Assembly (NCBI GenBank): GCA_900314925.1
Contig: OMXC01000006.1
Location: forward strand, 1 to 64,000
DNA: 64,000 nt
Reading direction: 5' to 3'
Source: an uncultured Bacteroidales bacterium
Lineage (GTDB): Bacteria; Bacteroidota; Bacteroidia; Bacteroidales; P3
Shown: one piece after another, positions 35,311 through 42,539 of the stretch
How positions within the stretch are numbered: position 1 is the first letter of the stretch
Layout: the number at the start of each line of letters is the position of its first letter
Notes under the pieces: model-generated
Seen by the model: the letters and a program-made list of their open reading frames with translations, nothing else
The model's database searches: none
Told to the model about the DNA's origin: nothing
Made by a program: the position numbers and the translations under genes

Positions 35311-35328
35311 ATTATTTTTGGCGGTATG
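35291..35328 (-). terminator. Intrinsic terminator of the M13 peptidase gene
   Basis: A 13-bp perfect stem (CATACCGCCAAAA at 35299-35311 with TTTTGGCGGTATG at 35316-35328) and a 4-base loop. Eight A residues on plus give a T-run on minus. It is 22 bp past the stop codon. Confidence 0.85.
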
Positions 35329-35350
35329 TATTATATTGCTGATAGTCAGA

Positions 35351-37408
35351 CTACCAGAGCACGACGCGTTTCTCGGGGGCGAGCCACATGCCGTCGCCTT
35401 CCTTGATGCCGAAGGCGTCGATGAACTCGGTGACCTGCGGCAGGGCCACGTTGACGCGGTTGCGGCCCAGCGAGTGGACGTCCATCTGGGTGAGCTGCAG
35501 GGCAGCTGCGGGGCGGATGTTGCTGGCCCACACAGCGGCGTAGGCCAGGAAGAAGCGCTGCTCGGGGGTGAAGCCGTCCATCTGCTCCTTGTTGACCTGC
35601 TTCTTAGCCATGGCGTTCTGCATGGCGAGGTAGCTGACGTGGAGACCGCCATTGTCGGCGATGTTCTCGCCAAGGGTGAGTTCACCATTGCCGTTCATCT
35701 TGCCCAGCTCGGGGTCGTCGAGGGCGACACAGTTGTTGAAGGCATCGATGAGGACCTGCTTGTTGGCGTCGAAGTTCTTGGCGTCCTCTTCGGTCCACCA
35801 GTCGTTGAGGTTACCCTTCTCGTCGTACTGGCGGCCCTGGTCGTCGAAGCCGTGGGTCAGCTCGTGGCCGATGACCACACCGATGGCGCCGTAGTTGGCG
35901 GCATCGTCGGCGTCAAACTGGAAGAACGGGGGCTGCAGGATGGCGGCGGGGAAGCAGATTTCGTTGGTCGTGGGGTTGTAGTAGGCGTTGACGGTCTGCG
36001 GGGTCATGAGCCACTCGTCCTTGTCGACGGGCTTGTTGATCTTGCTGAACATGTAGGCCATGTCAAACTCGTTGCTGCGGATGACGTTGGCATAGTAGCT
36101 GTCGTCCTTGATTTCAAGGCCGCTGTAGTCACGCCACTTGTTGGGGTAGCCGATCTTCACATAGATGGTGCTGAGCTTCTTGTGAGCGTTGGCCTTGGTG
36201 GCGTCGGTCATCCAGGTGGCCATATCGATGCGCTGACCCAGAGCCTCGATCAGGTTGTTGACGAGGGTCTCCATGCGGGTCTTGGCCTCGGCGGGGAAAT
36301 ATTTCTCCACGTAGAGCTGGCCCAGGGCCTCGCCCATGGCGCCCTCGACGGTGGAGGTGACGCGTTTCCAGCGCGGACGGTTCTCCTCGCGGCCGCTCAT
36401 CAGCTTGCCGAAGAAGTCAAAGTTGGCGTTCACGAAGTCATCGCTCAGGTAGCTGGCGGCGCTGACAATCTCGTGCCAGGCGAAGTAGGCCTTCATGGTC
36501 TCCACGTCGGTGTCGGCCAGCACTTTGTTGACCTCGGCGAAGTACTTGGGCTGGGCAATGTTGAAGCTCTTCATGCCGTCCATGATGCCGACGGTCTCGA
36601 AGTAGCCCTTCCAGTCGATGTTGGGAGCGAAAGCGGCGGCCTCCTCAACGGTGTAGCGGTTGAAGGTGCCCTGCGGGTCGCGGTTCTCAAGCTTGGTGTT
36701 CATGGCCTTGGCCAGACGGGTCTCGAAGGCCATCACAGTCTGCGCCAGCTTGTCGGCTTTCTTGCCGCTCAGCTTGTCGTAGCCGGCCATGGCGAACTCC
36801 TTGGTCATGAGGTCGATGTAGCCCTCGCGGATCTTCTTGTTGTTGCCCTCGTCGAGGAGGTAGTAGTCGCGGTCGCCAAGACCGAGGCCGCCCTGGTAGG
36901 CCCAGGCGATGCACATGCTGGCATCGTCCTTGTCGGCCTCGCCGAAGATGCCGAAGAGCACGGTGTTGCCGCGCTGGTGCATCTTCAGGATCTCGGCCCA
37001 CACATCCTCGCGGCTCTTGAGGGCGTTGATCTCCTCAAGGTAGGGCATCAGAGGGGCGGCACCCTGCTCCTGCAGACGGGCGCTGTCCATGCCGATGTTG
37101 TACATCGTGGCGATCTTGTCGGCCAGCGAGCCGGCAGCGTTCTCGTTCTTCGAGACGCTGTCGATGATGCCGTTGATGTTCTTCAGGGCGTTCTCCGCCA
37201 GCACGTCGAAGGCGCCGTAGCGCGAGTGCTCGGCGTCGAGCGGGTTCTTGGCCATCCAGCCGCCGCAGGCGTACTGGTAAAAATCGTCCTCAAGACGGGC
37301 CGTGGTGTCGAAATTGTCAGCGTTGACGCCCGACGTGAGCTGGGCCTTGTGCTGGCAACTGGTAGCGATAACTGCCATAGTAGCAATTGTTAATAAGGAT
37401 TTTTTCAT
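35351..37408 (-). CDS. M13 family zinc metallopeptidase (PepO/neprilysin-like), lipoprotein
   Basis: 685 residues. The N-terminal MKKSLLTIATMAVIATSC is a lipoprotein signal. The mature protein starts in the M13 manner (DFYQYACGGWMAKNPL). The zinc site is VVIGHELTHGFDDQG with the downstream glutamate in LGENIADNGGL. NAYYNPTTNEICFPAAIL matches the NAYYxPxxNxIxFPA substrate-binding motif. All catalytic residues are present. Expected role: degradation of short peptides in the periplasm or at the outer membrane. A TATCTTTG element lies at 37446-37453. Confidence 0.95.
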   Translation of the reverse strand: MKKSLLTIATMAVIATSCQHKAQLTSGVNADNFDTTARLEDDFYQYACGGWMAKNPLDAEHSRYGAFDVLAENALKNINGIIDSVSKNENAAGSLADKIATMYNIGMDSARLQEQGAAPLMPYLEEINALKSREDVWAEILKMHQRGNTVLFGIFGEADKDDASMCIAWAYQGGLGLGDRDYYLLDEGNNKKIREGYIDLMTKEFAMAGYDKLSGKKADKLAQTVMAFETRLAKAMNTKLENRDPQGTFNRYTVEEAAAFAPNIDWKGYFETVGIMDGMKSFNIAQPKYFAEVNKVLADTDVETMKAYFAWHEIVSAASYLSDDFVNANFDFFGKLMSGREENRPRWKRVTSTVEGAMGEALGQLYVEKYFPAEAKTRMETLVNNLIEALGQRIDMATWMTDATKANAHKKLSTIYVKIGYPNKWRDYSGLEIKDDSYYANVIRSNEFDMAYMFSKINKPVDKDEWLMTPQTVNAYYNPTTNEICFPAAILQPPFFQFDADDAANYGAIGVVIGHELTHGFDDQGRQYDEKGNLNDWWTEEDAKNFDANKQVLIDAFNNCVALDDPELGKMNGNGELTLGENIADNGGLHVSYLAMQNAMAKKQVNKEQMDGFTPEQRFFLAYAAVWASNIRPAAALQLTQMDVHSLGRNRVNVALPQVTEFIDAFGIKEGDGMWLAPEKRVVLW

Positions 37409-37445
37409 CTTTTTATTTAAATTATATTGTTCTCAATACAAAATG

Positions 37446-37453
37446 CAAAGATA
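37446..37453 (-). promoter_or_regulatory. Putative -7 element of the M13 peptidase gene
   Basis: CAAAGATA on plus reads TATCTTTG on minus, 38 bp before the ATG at 37408. No clear -33 partner is seen. Confidence 0.55.
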
Positions 37454-37556
37454 CAAACAATCTCCGACATGGAAAAATTAATAATTGTGAATTACGGCGC
37501 CCTCTCCCCCACTGCGCGGCACTGCCGCGGAACCGGTGTTAAAAAGTCTTAATCGG

Positions 37557-37655
37557 GATAGAGCCGGTACGGAGCCCCTACGGACCCCCTTCGGCCGTTC
37601 TTCAGTGGAAGGCCGTAGAACGGCCGAAGGGGGGCCGAAGAGGGGCCGTAGGGGG
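37557..37655. repeat. Period-11 dyad array, 9 units
   Basis: Nine contiguous units, including TACGGAGCCCC, TACGGACCCCC, TTCGGCCGTTC, an axis unit TTCAGTGGAAG, then GCCGTAGAACG, GCCGAAGGGGG, GCCGAAGAGGG and GCCGTAGGGGG. Its 48 bases at 37570-37617 are the exact reverse complement of 17027-17074. It ends 7 bp before the stop codon of the next minus-strand gene. Confidence 0.92.
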
Positions 37656-37661
37656 ACGGTG

Positions 37662-38642
37662 TCAGCGGAGGGTGTGCTTGAGGACTTTCTCGTAGCCGTG
37701 GAAGGAGCGCCTGGTGCCGTCGGTGAAGTGGAAGGTTATGGAGTTGATACGCATGAACTTGATGCGGCCGCGGTCGTTCCAGAAGAGCTCGTCGAAGGTG
37801 TACTGCGCCGGCGATTCGGGCGCTATGGGGCCCATGCATCGCATGGTGCGCACGGTGCGGTGGAACTTGTCTTCTTGCACCTGGCCGCGGTCGTTGTATG
37901 GCGCGACGTTGAATTCGAGCATGGAGATGGTCTTGCCGAAGGGGTTGTAGAGGTTGAGTTCGAGGCCGAACATGTACTCAGAGCGCGCTGTTTTCACGTT
38001 GAGTATGAATATCTGGTCGCGGTTCATGCGCTGTTTGGCCTGTGCTATCTCTTCGGCGCGCTGGCGGCTGACGGTCTCGAGGGAGTCGGCAGTCAGCGAG
38101 GCCTGTATGGAGTCGGCCTCGATGCGGAGGGCGCGTGCGATGGCGTCGAGGGAGTCGAGCTGCTGCCGGAGGAGGGAGTCCTGCCGCAGTGTTTCGTCGC
38201 GCTGTCTGATGGTGGCGAGGCGGAGACGGCGGTGGTCGTCGTTGGTGAGGAAGGCGCCCCACTGCGCGAGCTGCTGGAGGGCGGCGAGGGTGAGGGTCTG
38301 CTCGGGGCCGTCGCCGATGGCCACATGGAAGACGACGGGCCACTGGTCGGAGGGCAGGAAGCTGTAGCCGTACCAGTGGAGGGGCAGGTAGTTTTGAGTT
38401 TTTAGTTGTGAGTTTTGAGTTTTTAATTGTGAGTTGGTGTCATCAACCCCTGACTCATAACTCCTGACTCCTAATTCATAAGGGAGGTAGATGGTTGCGA
38501 GGGAGGAGTCGACGTAGGTCCAGCGCAGGAGCTGGAGGAAGCGTGCGTTCCAGTAGGCGGAGTCGGTCTGCGCTGAGAGACTGGAAATGAGAAATGAGAA
38601 ATGAGAAATGAGAAGGAGGAGTAGTATGAGCGGTTTTTTCAT
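37662..38642 (-). CDS. Exported protein of unknown function carrying repeat-derived segments
   Basis: 326 residues; no family recognised. The signal peptide (MKKPLILLLLLISHFSFLIS) has its hydrophobic core encoded by four AAATGAG heptamers. Residues of about 55-88 are an in-frame repeat-derived insertion (TNSQLKTQNSQLKTQ region) flanked on both sides by YLP. A helical segment follows (ETLRQDSLLRQQLDSLDAI to EEIAQAKQRMN), then a C-terminal beta domain (FILNVKTARSEYMFGLELNL, EDKFHRTVRTMRCMGP). The C-terminal part looks like a DUF-type periplasmic domain with no known role. polA lies 100 bp upstream on the same strand. Confidence 0.72.
   Translation of the reverse strand: MKKPLILLLLLISHFSFLISSLSAQTDSAYWNARFLQLLRWTYVDSSLATIYLPYELGVRSYESGVDDTNSQLKTQNSQLKTQNYLPLHWYGYSFLPSDQWPVVFHVAIGDGPEQTLTLAALQQLAQWGAFLTNDDHRRLRLATIRQRDETLRQDSLLRQQLDSLDAIARALRIEADSIQASLTADSLETVSRQRAEEIAQAKQRMNRDQIFILNVKTARSEYMFGLELNLYNPFGKTISMLEFNVAPYNDRGQVQEDKFHRTVRTMRCMGPIAPESPAQYTFDELFWNDRGRIKFMRINSITFHFTDGTRRSFHGYEKVLKHTLR
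38392..38490. repeat. 99-bp in-frame heptanucleotide insertion with flanking direct repeats
   Basis: GAGTTTT/TAGTTGT-type heptamers run from about 38392 to 38446. An inverted set of TAACTCC/TGACTCC-type heptamers covers 38450-38481. The insert is bounded by GGCAGGTAG (38383-38391) and GGGAGGTAG (38482-38490), which match at 8 of 9 positions. 99 bp is 33 codons, so the reading frame is kept. Confidence 0.8.
38585..38612. repeat. Heptanucleotide array, 4 perfect AAATGAG units, coding
   Basis: Four identical heptamers in register, encoding on minus the hydrophobic core of the signal peptide of the 37662-38642 gene. The same unit occurs in the non-coding arrays at 16925 and 44066. Confidence 0.92.
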
Positions 38643-38646
38643 GAGC

Positions 38647-38736
38647 AGTGATGAGTGATAAGTGATAAGTGATGAGTGATAAGTGATAAGTTGTGAACTA
38701 AAACTTTAAACCTTAAACCTTAAACTTTAAACCTTA
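38647..38736. repeat. Heptanucleotide arrays, two adjoining unit families
   Basis: First six units alternate AGTGATG and AGTGATA (38647-38688) plus AGTTGTG. From 38702 come AACTTTA and AACCTTA units (five). They fill the whole spacer between polA and the downstream gene. Confidence 0.9.
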
Positions 38737-38742
38737 AATGTT

Positions 38743-41454
38743 TTAGTGTGCGTCGAGCCAGTTGTCGGCGACGTCGACGGAGACTTTGGCGGTGAGGCCG
38801 TCGAGGGGGAGCGCGTTCTGCATGCGGTTGGTGACGAGGTCGCGGAGCTGCTGTTCTTCGGGGCGGTAGAGGTCGAAGACGAGTTCGTCGTGGACCTGGA
38901 TGAGGAGGCGTGAGCGGAGGTTGAGGCGCTGTATGTCGTTGTGTATGCGCACCATGGCTATCTTTATCATGTCGGCGGAGGTGCCTTGCACGGGCATGTT
39001 GACAGCGTTGCGTTCGGCGAAGGAGCGTGCGTTGTTGTTGCGCGAGTTGATGTCGGGGAGGTAGCGGCGGCGACCGAGGAGTGTGCGTGCGTAGCCGTGA
39101 GTGCGTGCGAACTGTTTGCACTGCTCGATGAAGTCGGCGATGGCGGGATATTGGGCGAAGTATTCGTCGATGAGCGCGGAGGCTTCCTTGCGTGGGATGG
39201 AGAGTTGCTGGGAGAGGCCGAAGGCGGAGATGCCGTAGACAATGCCGAAGTTGACGGACTTGGCGTTGCGGCGCTGGTCAGGTGTGACCTGTTCGACGGG
39301 GATGTGGTAGACGCGGGCGGCGGTGGCGGCGTGGATGTCGAGGCCTGAGTTGAAGGCGTTGAGCATGTGGGGGTCTTGCGAGAGGGAGGCTATGATGCGG
39401 AGCTCTATCTGGGAGTAGTCGGCGGCGAGGATGAGGTGGTCGTTGTCGGCTGGTACGAAGGCGCGCCGTATCTCGCGGCCGCGCTGTGTGCGGACGGGTA
39501 TGTTCTGTAGGTTGGGGTTGGAGGACGAGAGGCGTCCGGTGGCTGTGACGGTCTGGTTGAAGACGGTGTGGAGGCGGTGGTCGACGGGGCTGATGAGTTT
39601 TGGGAAAGTGTCGAGGTAGGTGCCTACGAGTTTGGAGATGGAGCGGTGTTCGAGGATGAGGCTCACGATGGGCTGCGAGGCTGCGAAGCGCTGCAGGATG
39701 TCTTCGGAGGTGGAGTATTGCTTGGTGGCTGTGAGGGGCGGCCGGTCGGTGATGTGCATTTCGTCGTAGAGCACTTGGCCGAGCTGGCGGGGGGAGTTGA
39801 TGTTGAAGGGGTGGCCGGCGAGGGTGTATATCTGCTGTTCGATGTCGGCGCGCTGGGCGGCGAGCTGCTGTGCATAGTCGGCGAGGGCCGCTGTGTCGAT
39901 GCGTATGCCGGCGCGTTCCATGGAGTAGAGAACGTCGACGAGCGGTAGTTCGACGTCGTGGTAGAGGCCGAGGAGGTTGGCGTCGTTGAGGCGTGCCGAT
40001 ACGAGCGGGTAGAGCTGCCAGAGGGAGGCGGCTTGCGCTTCGGTGGTTTCGGGGATGAAGCCGAGGAGCGAGGAGCAGATGTCGTCGAGCGAGTGTCGCA
40101 GTTCGGGGTCGACGAGGTAGTGTGCGAGCTGTATGTCGAAGCAGGTTTCGGTGTTCGGTTGGCTTTCGGCGTTGAGTTCGGCGAGTATGTATTTGAGGTT
40201 TTTGAGGTTGTGGCAGAGTTTGAGTGTCGAATTGTCGGCGAGGAGTTGCGAGAGGAATGCTGGGTCGACCTCGGAGACTGGCGCCGAGTAGACGGTGTCG
40301 GCGTCGAGGGCTATGGCGAGGGTGGTGCCGGAGATGTGTATGGCGATGTCGCGGTTGAGTGTCAGGTGCCGGGTGCCGGGTGTCAGCGGCTGTATGTTGA
40401 GTGTTGTGTTGTGGGTTGTGGGTTCTGCGGCGTGGGTGTCGGGGGTGTCCTGCGGTGTGTCGAAGAGTGTCGGCTGCGCGATATGTTCTTTCTGTGTTTT
40501 GTGTTCCTGGGGTTGTGTGTTCGTCTGCCTGCCCGATGCTTTGTTCCACTGTTGTGCGAGGGAGGGGTCGGAGACGGAGAGGTCGGTGAAGATACGTTTG
40601 GCGAGCTGCCGGAATTCGAGCTGGTCGCAGATCTCCCTCAGCGAGGGGTAGTCGGGCTGCTGCAGCTGCAGTGCGTCGGGGTCGAAGGCTATGGGTGCGT
40701 CGAGGCGTATGGTGGCGAGCTGTTTGGAGAAGAGAGCGTCGTCGGCGTGTGAGCGTATGTTTTCGCGGAGTTTGTCGTTTTTGATGTCGTCGACGTTGGC
40801 CACGAGGTTTTCAATGGAGCCGAACTGTGCGATGAGTTTTTTTGCTGTCTTCTCCCCTATTCCGCGTATGCCGGGTATGTTGTCTATGGCGTCGCCCCAG
40901 AGGCCGAGGAGGTCGATGACCTGCGAGGGTTGCGACACGTCGAAGCGCTCGCATATTTCTGCCGGGCCGAGGATGGCGTCGGGTGTTTTGCCGCGGCCGT
41001 AGCGGTACATGGTGACGCAGGGTGTTACGAGCTGTGCGAAGTCTTTGTCGGGAGTGACCATGAGGACTTGGTCGAAGCCAGCGAGCTCGGCGGCGTGTGC
41101 GAGGGTGCCGATGACGTCGTCGGCCTCGAAGCCTTCACAGGTGAGCTGGGGTATGCGGAAGGCGTCGATGACGCGCCGGATCCATGGGAGGTTGGACTGG
41201 ATGTCCTCGGGCATGGGGTCGCGGTTGGCTTTGTAGTCGGGGTATATCTGGTGACGGAATGTCGGCGCCGGGAGGTCGAAGGCGACGCCGACGTGTGTGG
41301 GGCGCTGGGAGCGGAGGAGGTCGTAGAGGGAGTTGGAGAAGCCGAGTGCGGCAGAGGTGTTGAAGCCGGAGGAGTTGATGCGCGGCGAGTTGGACATAGC
41401 GTAGTAGCCGCGGTATACGGCTGCCATTCCGTCGATGAGGAGTAGTTTTTTCAA
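38743..41454 (-). CDS. polA: DNA polymerase I with degenerate proofreading domain
   Basis: Repair and Okazaki-fragment polymerase of 903 aa. The 5' nuclease domain is intact (KLLLIDGMAAVYRGYYAM, DYKANRDPMP, EADDVIGTLA, TPDKDFAQLV, IRGIGEKTAKKLI). The polymerase domain is intact: DYSQIELRIIASLS (motif A), RRNAKSVNFGIVYGISAFG (motif B) and QVHDELVFD (motif C). The central 3'-5' exonuclease domain is shortened and has lost its metal carboxylates: no DxE motif I (IAIALDADTVYS instead), motif II reads CHNLKNLKYIL with Leu for Asp, and motif III lacks YxxxD. Proofreading is predicted to be absent. The interdomain linker contains heptanucleotide repeats. Confidence 0.95.
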   Translation of the reverse strand: MKKLLLIDGMAAVYRGYYAMSNSPRINSSGFNTSAALGFSNSLYDLLRSQRPTHVGVAFDLPAPTFRHQIYPDYKANRDPMPEDIQSNLPWIRRVIDAFRIPQLTCEGFEADDVIGTLAHAAELAGFDQVLMVTPDKDFAQLVTPCVTMYRYGRGKTPDAILGPAEICERFDVSQPSQVIDLLGLWGDAIDNIPGIRGIGEKTAKKLIAQFGSIENLVANVDDIKNDKLRENIRSHADDALFSKQLATIRLDAPIAFDPDALQLQQPDYPSLREICDQLEFRQLAKRIFTDLSVSDPSLAQQWNKASGRQTNTQPQEHKTQKEHIAQPTLFDTPQDTPDTHAAEPTTHNTTLNIQPLTPGTRHLTLNRDIAIHISGTTLAIALDADTVYSAPVSEVDPAFLSQLLADNSTLKLCHNLKNLKYILAELNAESQPNTETCFDIQLAHYLVDPELRHSLDDICSSLLGFIPETTEAQAASLWQLYPLVSARLNDANLLGLYHDVELPLVDVLYSMERAGIRIDTAALADYAQQLAAQRADIEQQIYTLAGHPFNINSPRQLGQVLYDEMHITDRPPLTATKQYSTSEDILQRFAASQPIVSLILEHRSISKLVGTYLDTFPKLISPVDHRLHTVFNQTVTATGRLSSSNPNLQNIPVRTQRGREIRRAFVPADNDHLILAADYSQIELRIIASLSQDPHMLNAFNSGLDIHAATAARVYHIPVEQVTPDQRRNAKSVNFGIVYGISAFGLSQQLSIPRKEASALIDEYFAQYPAIADFIEQCKQFARTHGYARTLLGRRRYLPDINSRNNNARSFAERNAVNMPVQGTSADMIKIAMVRIHNDIQRLNLRSRLLIQVHDELVFDLYRPEEQQLRDLVTNRMQNALPLDGLTAKVSVDVADNWLDAH
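40365..40423. repeat. Coding heptanucleotide repeats in the polA linker
   Basis: GGTGCCG occurs twice in tandem at 40365-40378, followed by GGTGTCA. GTTGAGT, GTTGTGT and two TGTGGGT units run from 40396 to 40423. They encode a Thr/Asn/Pro-rich linker between the 5' nuclease and the degenerate exonuclease domain. Confidence 0.7.
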
Positions 41455-41478
41455 GGGGTTGCGATTATAGGTGTTGTT

Positions 41479-42522
41479 TTATTTAAGGGGGTTGGCGTTG
41501 AGGAGGTCGTATTCCTGGCGGTTGCGGAGTATGTTGCAGGCGAGGTAGACGGCGGAGCGGAAGGACTGTTCGGAGGCGCGGTCTTTGCCTGCGATGTCGT
41601 AGCCGGTGCCGTGTGCGGGGGAGGTGCGGACGTAAGGGAGGCCTGCGGTGTAGTTGACGCCTTCGGTGAATGACATGAGTTTGAAGGGTATGAGGCCTTG
41701 GTCGTGGTAGAGAGCGAGGACGCCGTCGAATTTGTTGAATTGCTCGGAGCCGAAGAAGCCGTCGGAGGGGAAGGGGCCGTAGGCGAGGATGCCGTTGGCT
41801 TGTGCTTCGTCGATGACGGGCATGATGACGCGAGCGTCGAAGTCGCCGATGACGCCGTTGTCGCCGGCATGGGGGTCGAGGGCCAGGACGGCGATTTTGG
41901 GGCGTGTGATGCCGAAGTCGCGCTTGAGGCTCTGGTTGAGGAGTGTTATTTTGTTGATGAGGAGGTCGTGGGTCAGTGCTGCCGGTACGTCTTTGAGGGC
42001 GAGGTGGTTGGTGACGATGCCGATGCGTATGCGGTCGCAGACCATGAGCATGAGGGAGGAGGCGCCGAACTGGTGGGAGAGGTATTCGGTGTGGCCTGGG
42101 AAGTCGAAGTCGGGGGCCTGGATGTTGCGTTTGTTGATGGGAGCTGTGACGAGGACGTCGACTTTGCCGGCTTTGAGGTCTTCGCAGGCGCGGTCGAGGC
42201 TTTTGCGTGCGAGGGCGCCGGCTATCTCAGTGCTTTTGCCGAGGTCTATCTTTATTTCGTCCTGTGTAAGGTTGAGGACGTTGTAGCGGTTGTCGAGGGC
42301 TTCCGCCGCGTCGTGGATGACGTTGAAGTTCATCTCCTGCGTTACGGAGGTGAGGAGTTTTTTGTGGTAGGAAGCGACTTTGGAGGAGCCGTAGAGCACG
42401 GGGGTGCAGAGGTCGAACATGCGGCTGTCGCTGAAGGTTTTGATGATGACTTCGTAGCCGACGCCGTTGATGTCGCCGTGGGTGATGGCGACGCGTATTT
42501 TCTTTTCTTCGTTGTTGTCCAT
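41479..42522 (-). CDS. pdxA: 4-hydroxythreonine-4-phosphate dehydrogenase
   Basis: NAD-dependent oxidation of 4-phosphohydroxy-threonine in the DXP-dependent pyridoxal-phosphate pathway. The 347-aa protein has THGDINGVGYEVI at the start. The metal-binding histidines lie in FPGHTEYLS, DPHAGDNGVIGD and SPAHGTGYDIAG, and LYHDQGLIPFK is also present. All are standard PdxA motifs. It lies 24 bp downstream... on the minus strand it precedes polA by 24 bp and follows pepA by 17 bp, so these genes are likely co-transcribed. Confidence 0.95.
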   Translation of the reverse strand: MDNNEEKKIRVAITHGDINGVGYEVIIKTFSDSRMFDLCTPVLYGSSKVASYHKKLLTSVTQEMNFNVIHDAAEALDNRYNVLNLTQDEIKIDLGKSTEIAGALARKSLDRACEDLKAGKVDVLVTAPINKRNIQAPDFDFPGHTEYLSHQFGASSLMLMVCDRIRIGIVTNHLALKDVPAALTHDLLINKITLLNQSLKRDFGITRPKIAVLALDPHAGDNGVIGDFDARVIMPVIDEAQANGILAYGPFPSDGFFGSEQFNKFDGVLALYHDQGLIPFKLMSFTEGVNYTAGLPYVRTSPAHGTGYDIAGKDRASEQSFRSAVYLACNILRNRQEYDLLNANPLK

Positions 42523-42539
42523 ATTGTTTGTTTTATTGT

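Noticed and set aside
35318-37393. 691-codon open frame on plus opposite the M13 peptidase
   Set aside because: Composition is Val/Gly/Asp/Leu-rich without domains. The minus frame has HELTH and GENIAD.
39278-40549. 423-codon Arg/Pro/His-rich minus frame inside polA
   Set aside because: Out-of-frame translation of polA, which has all polymerase motifs in its own frame.
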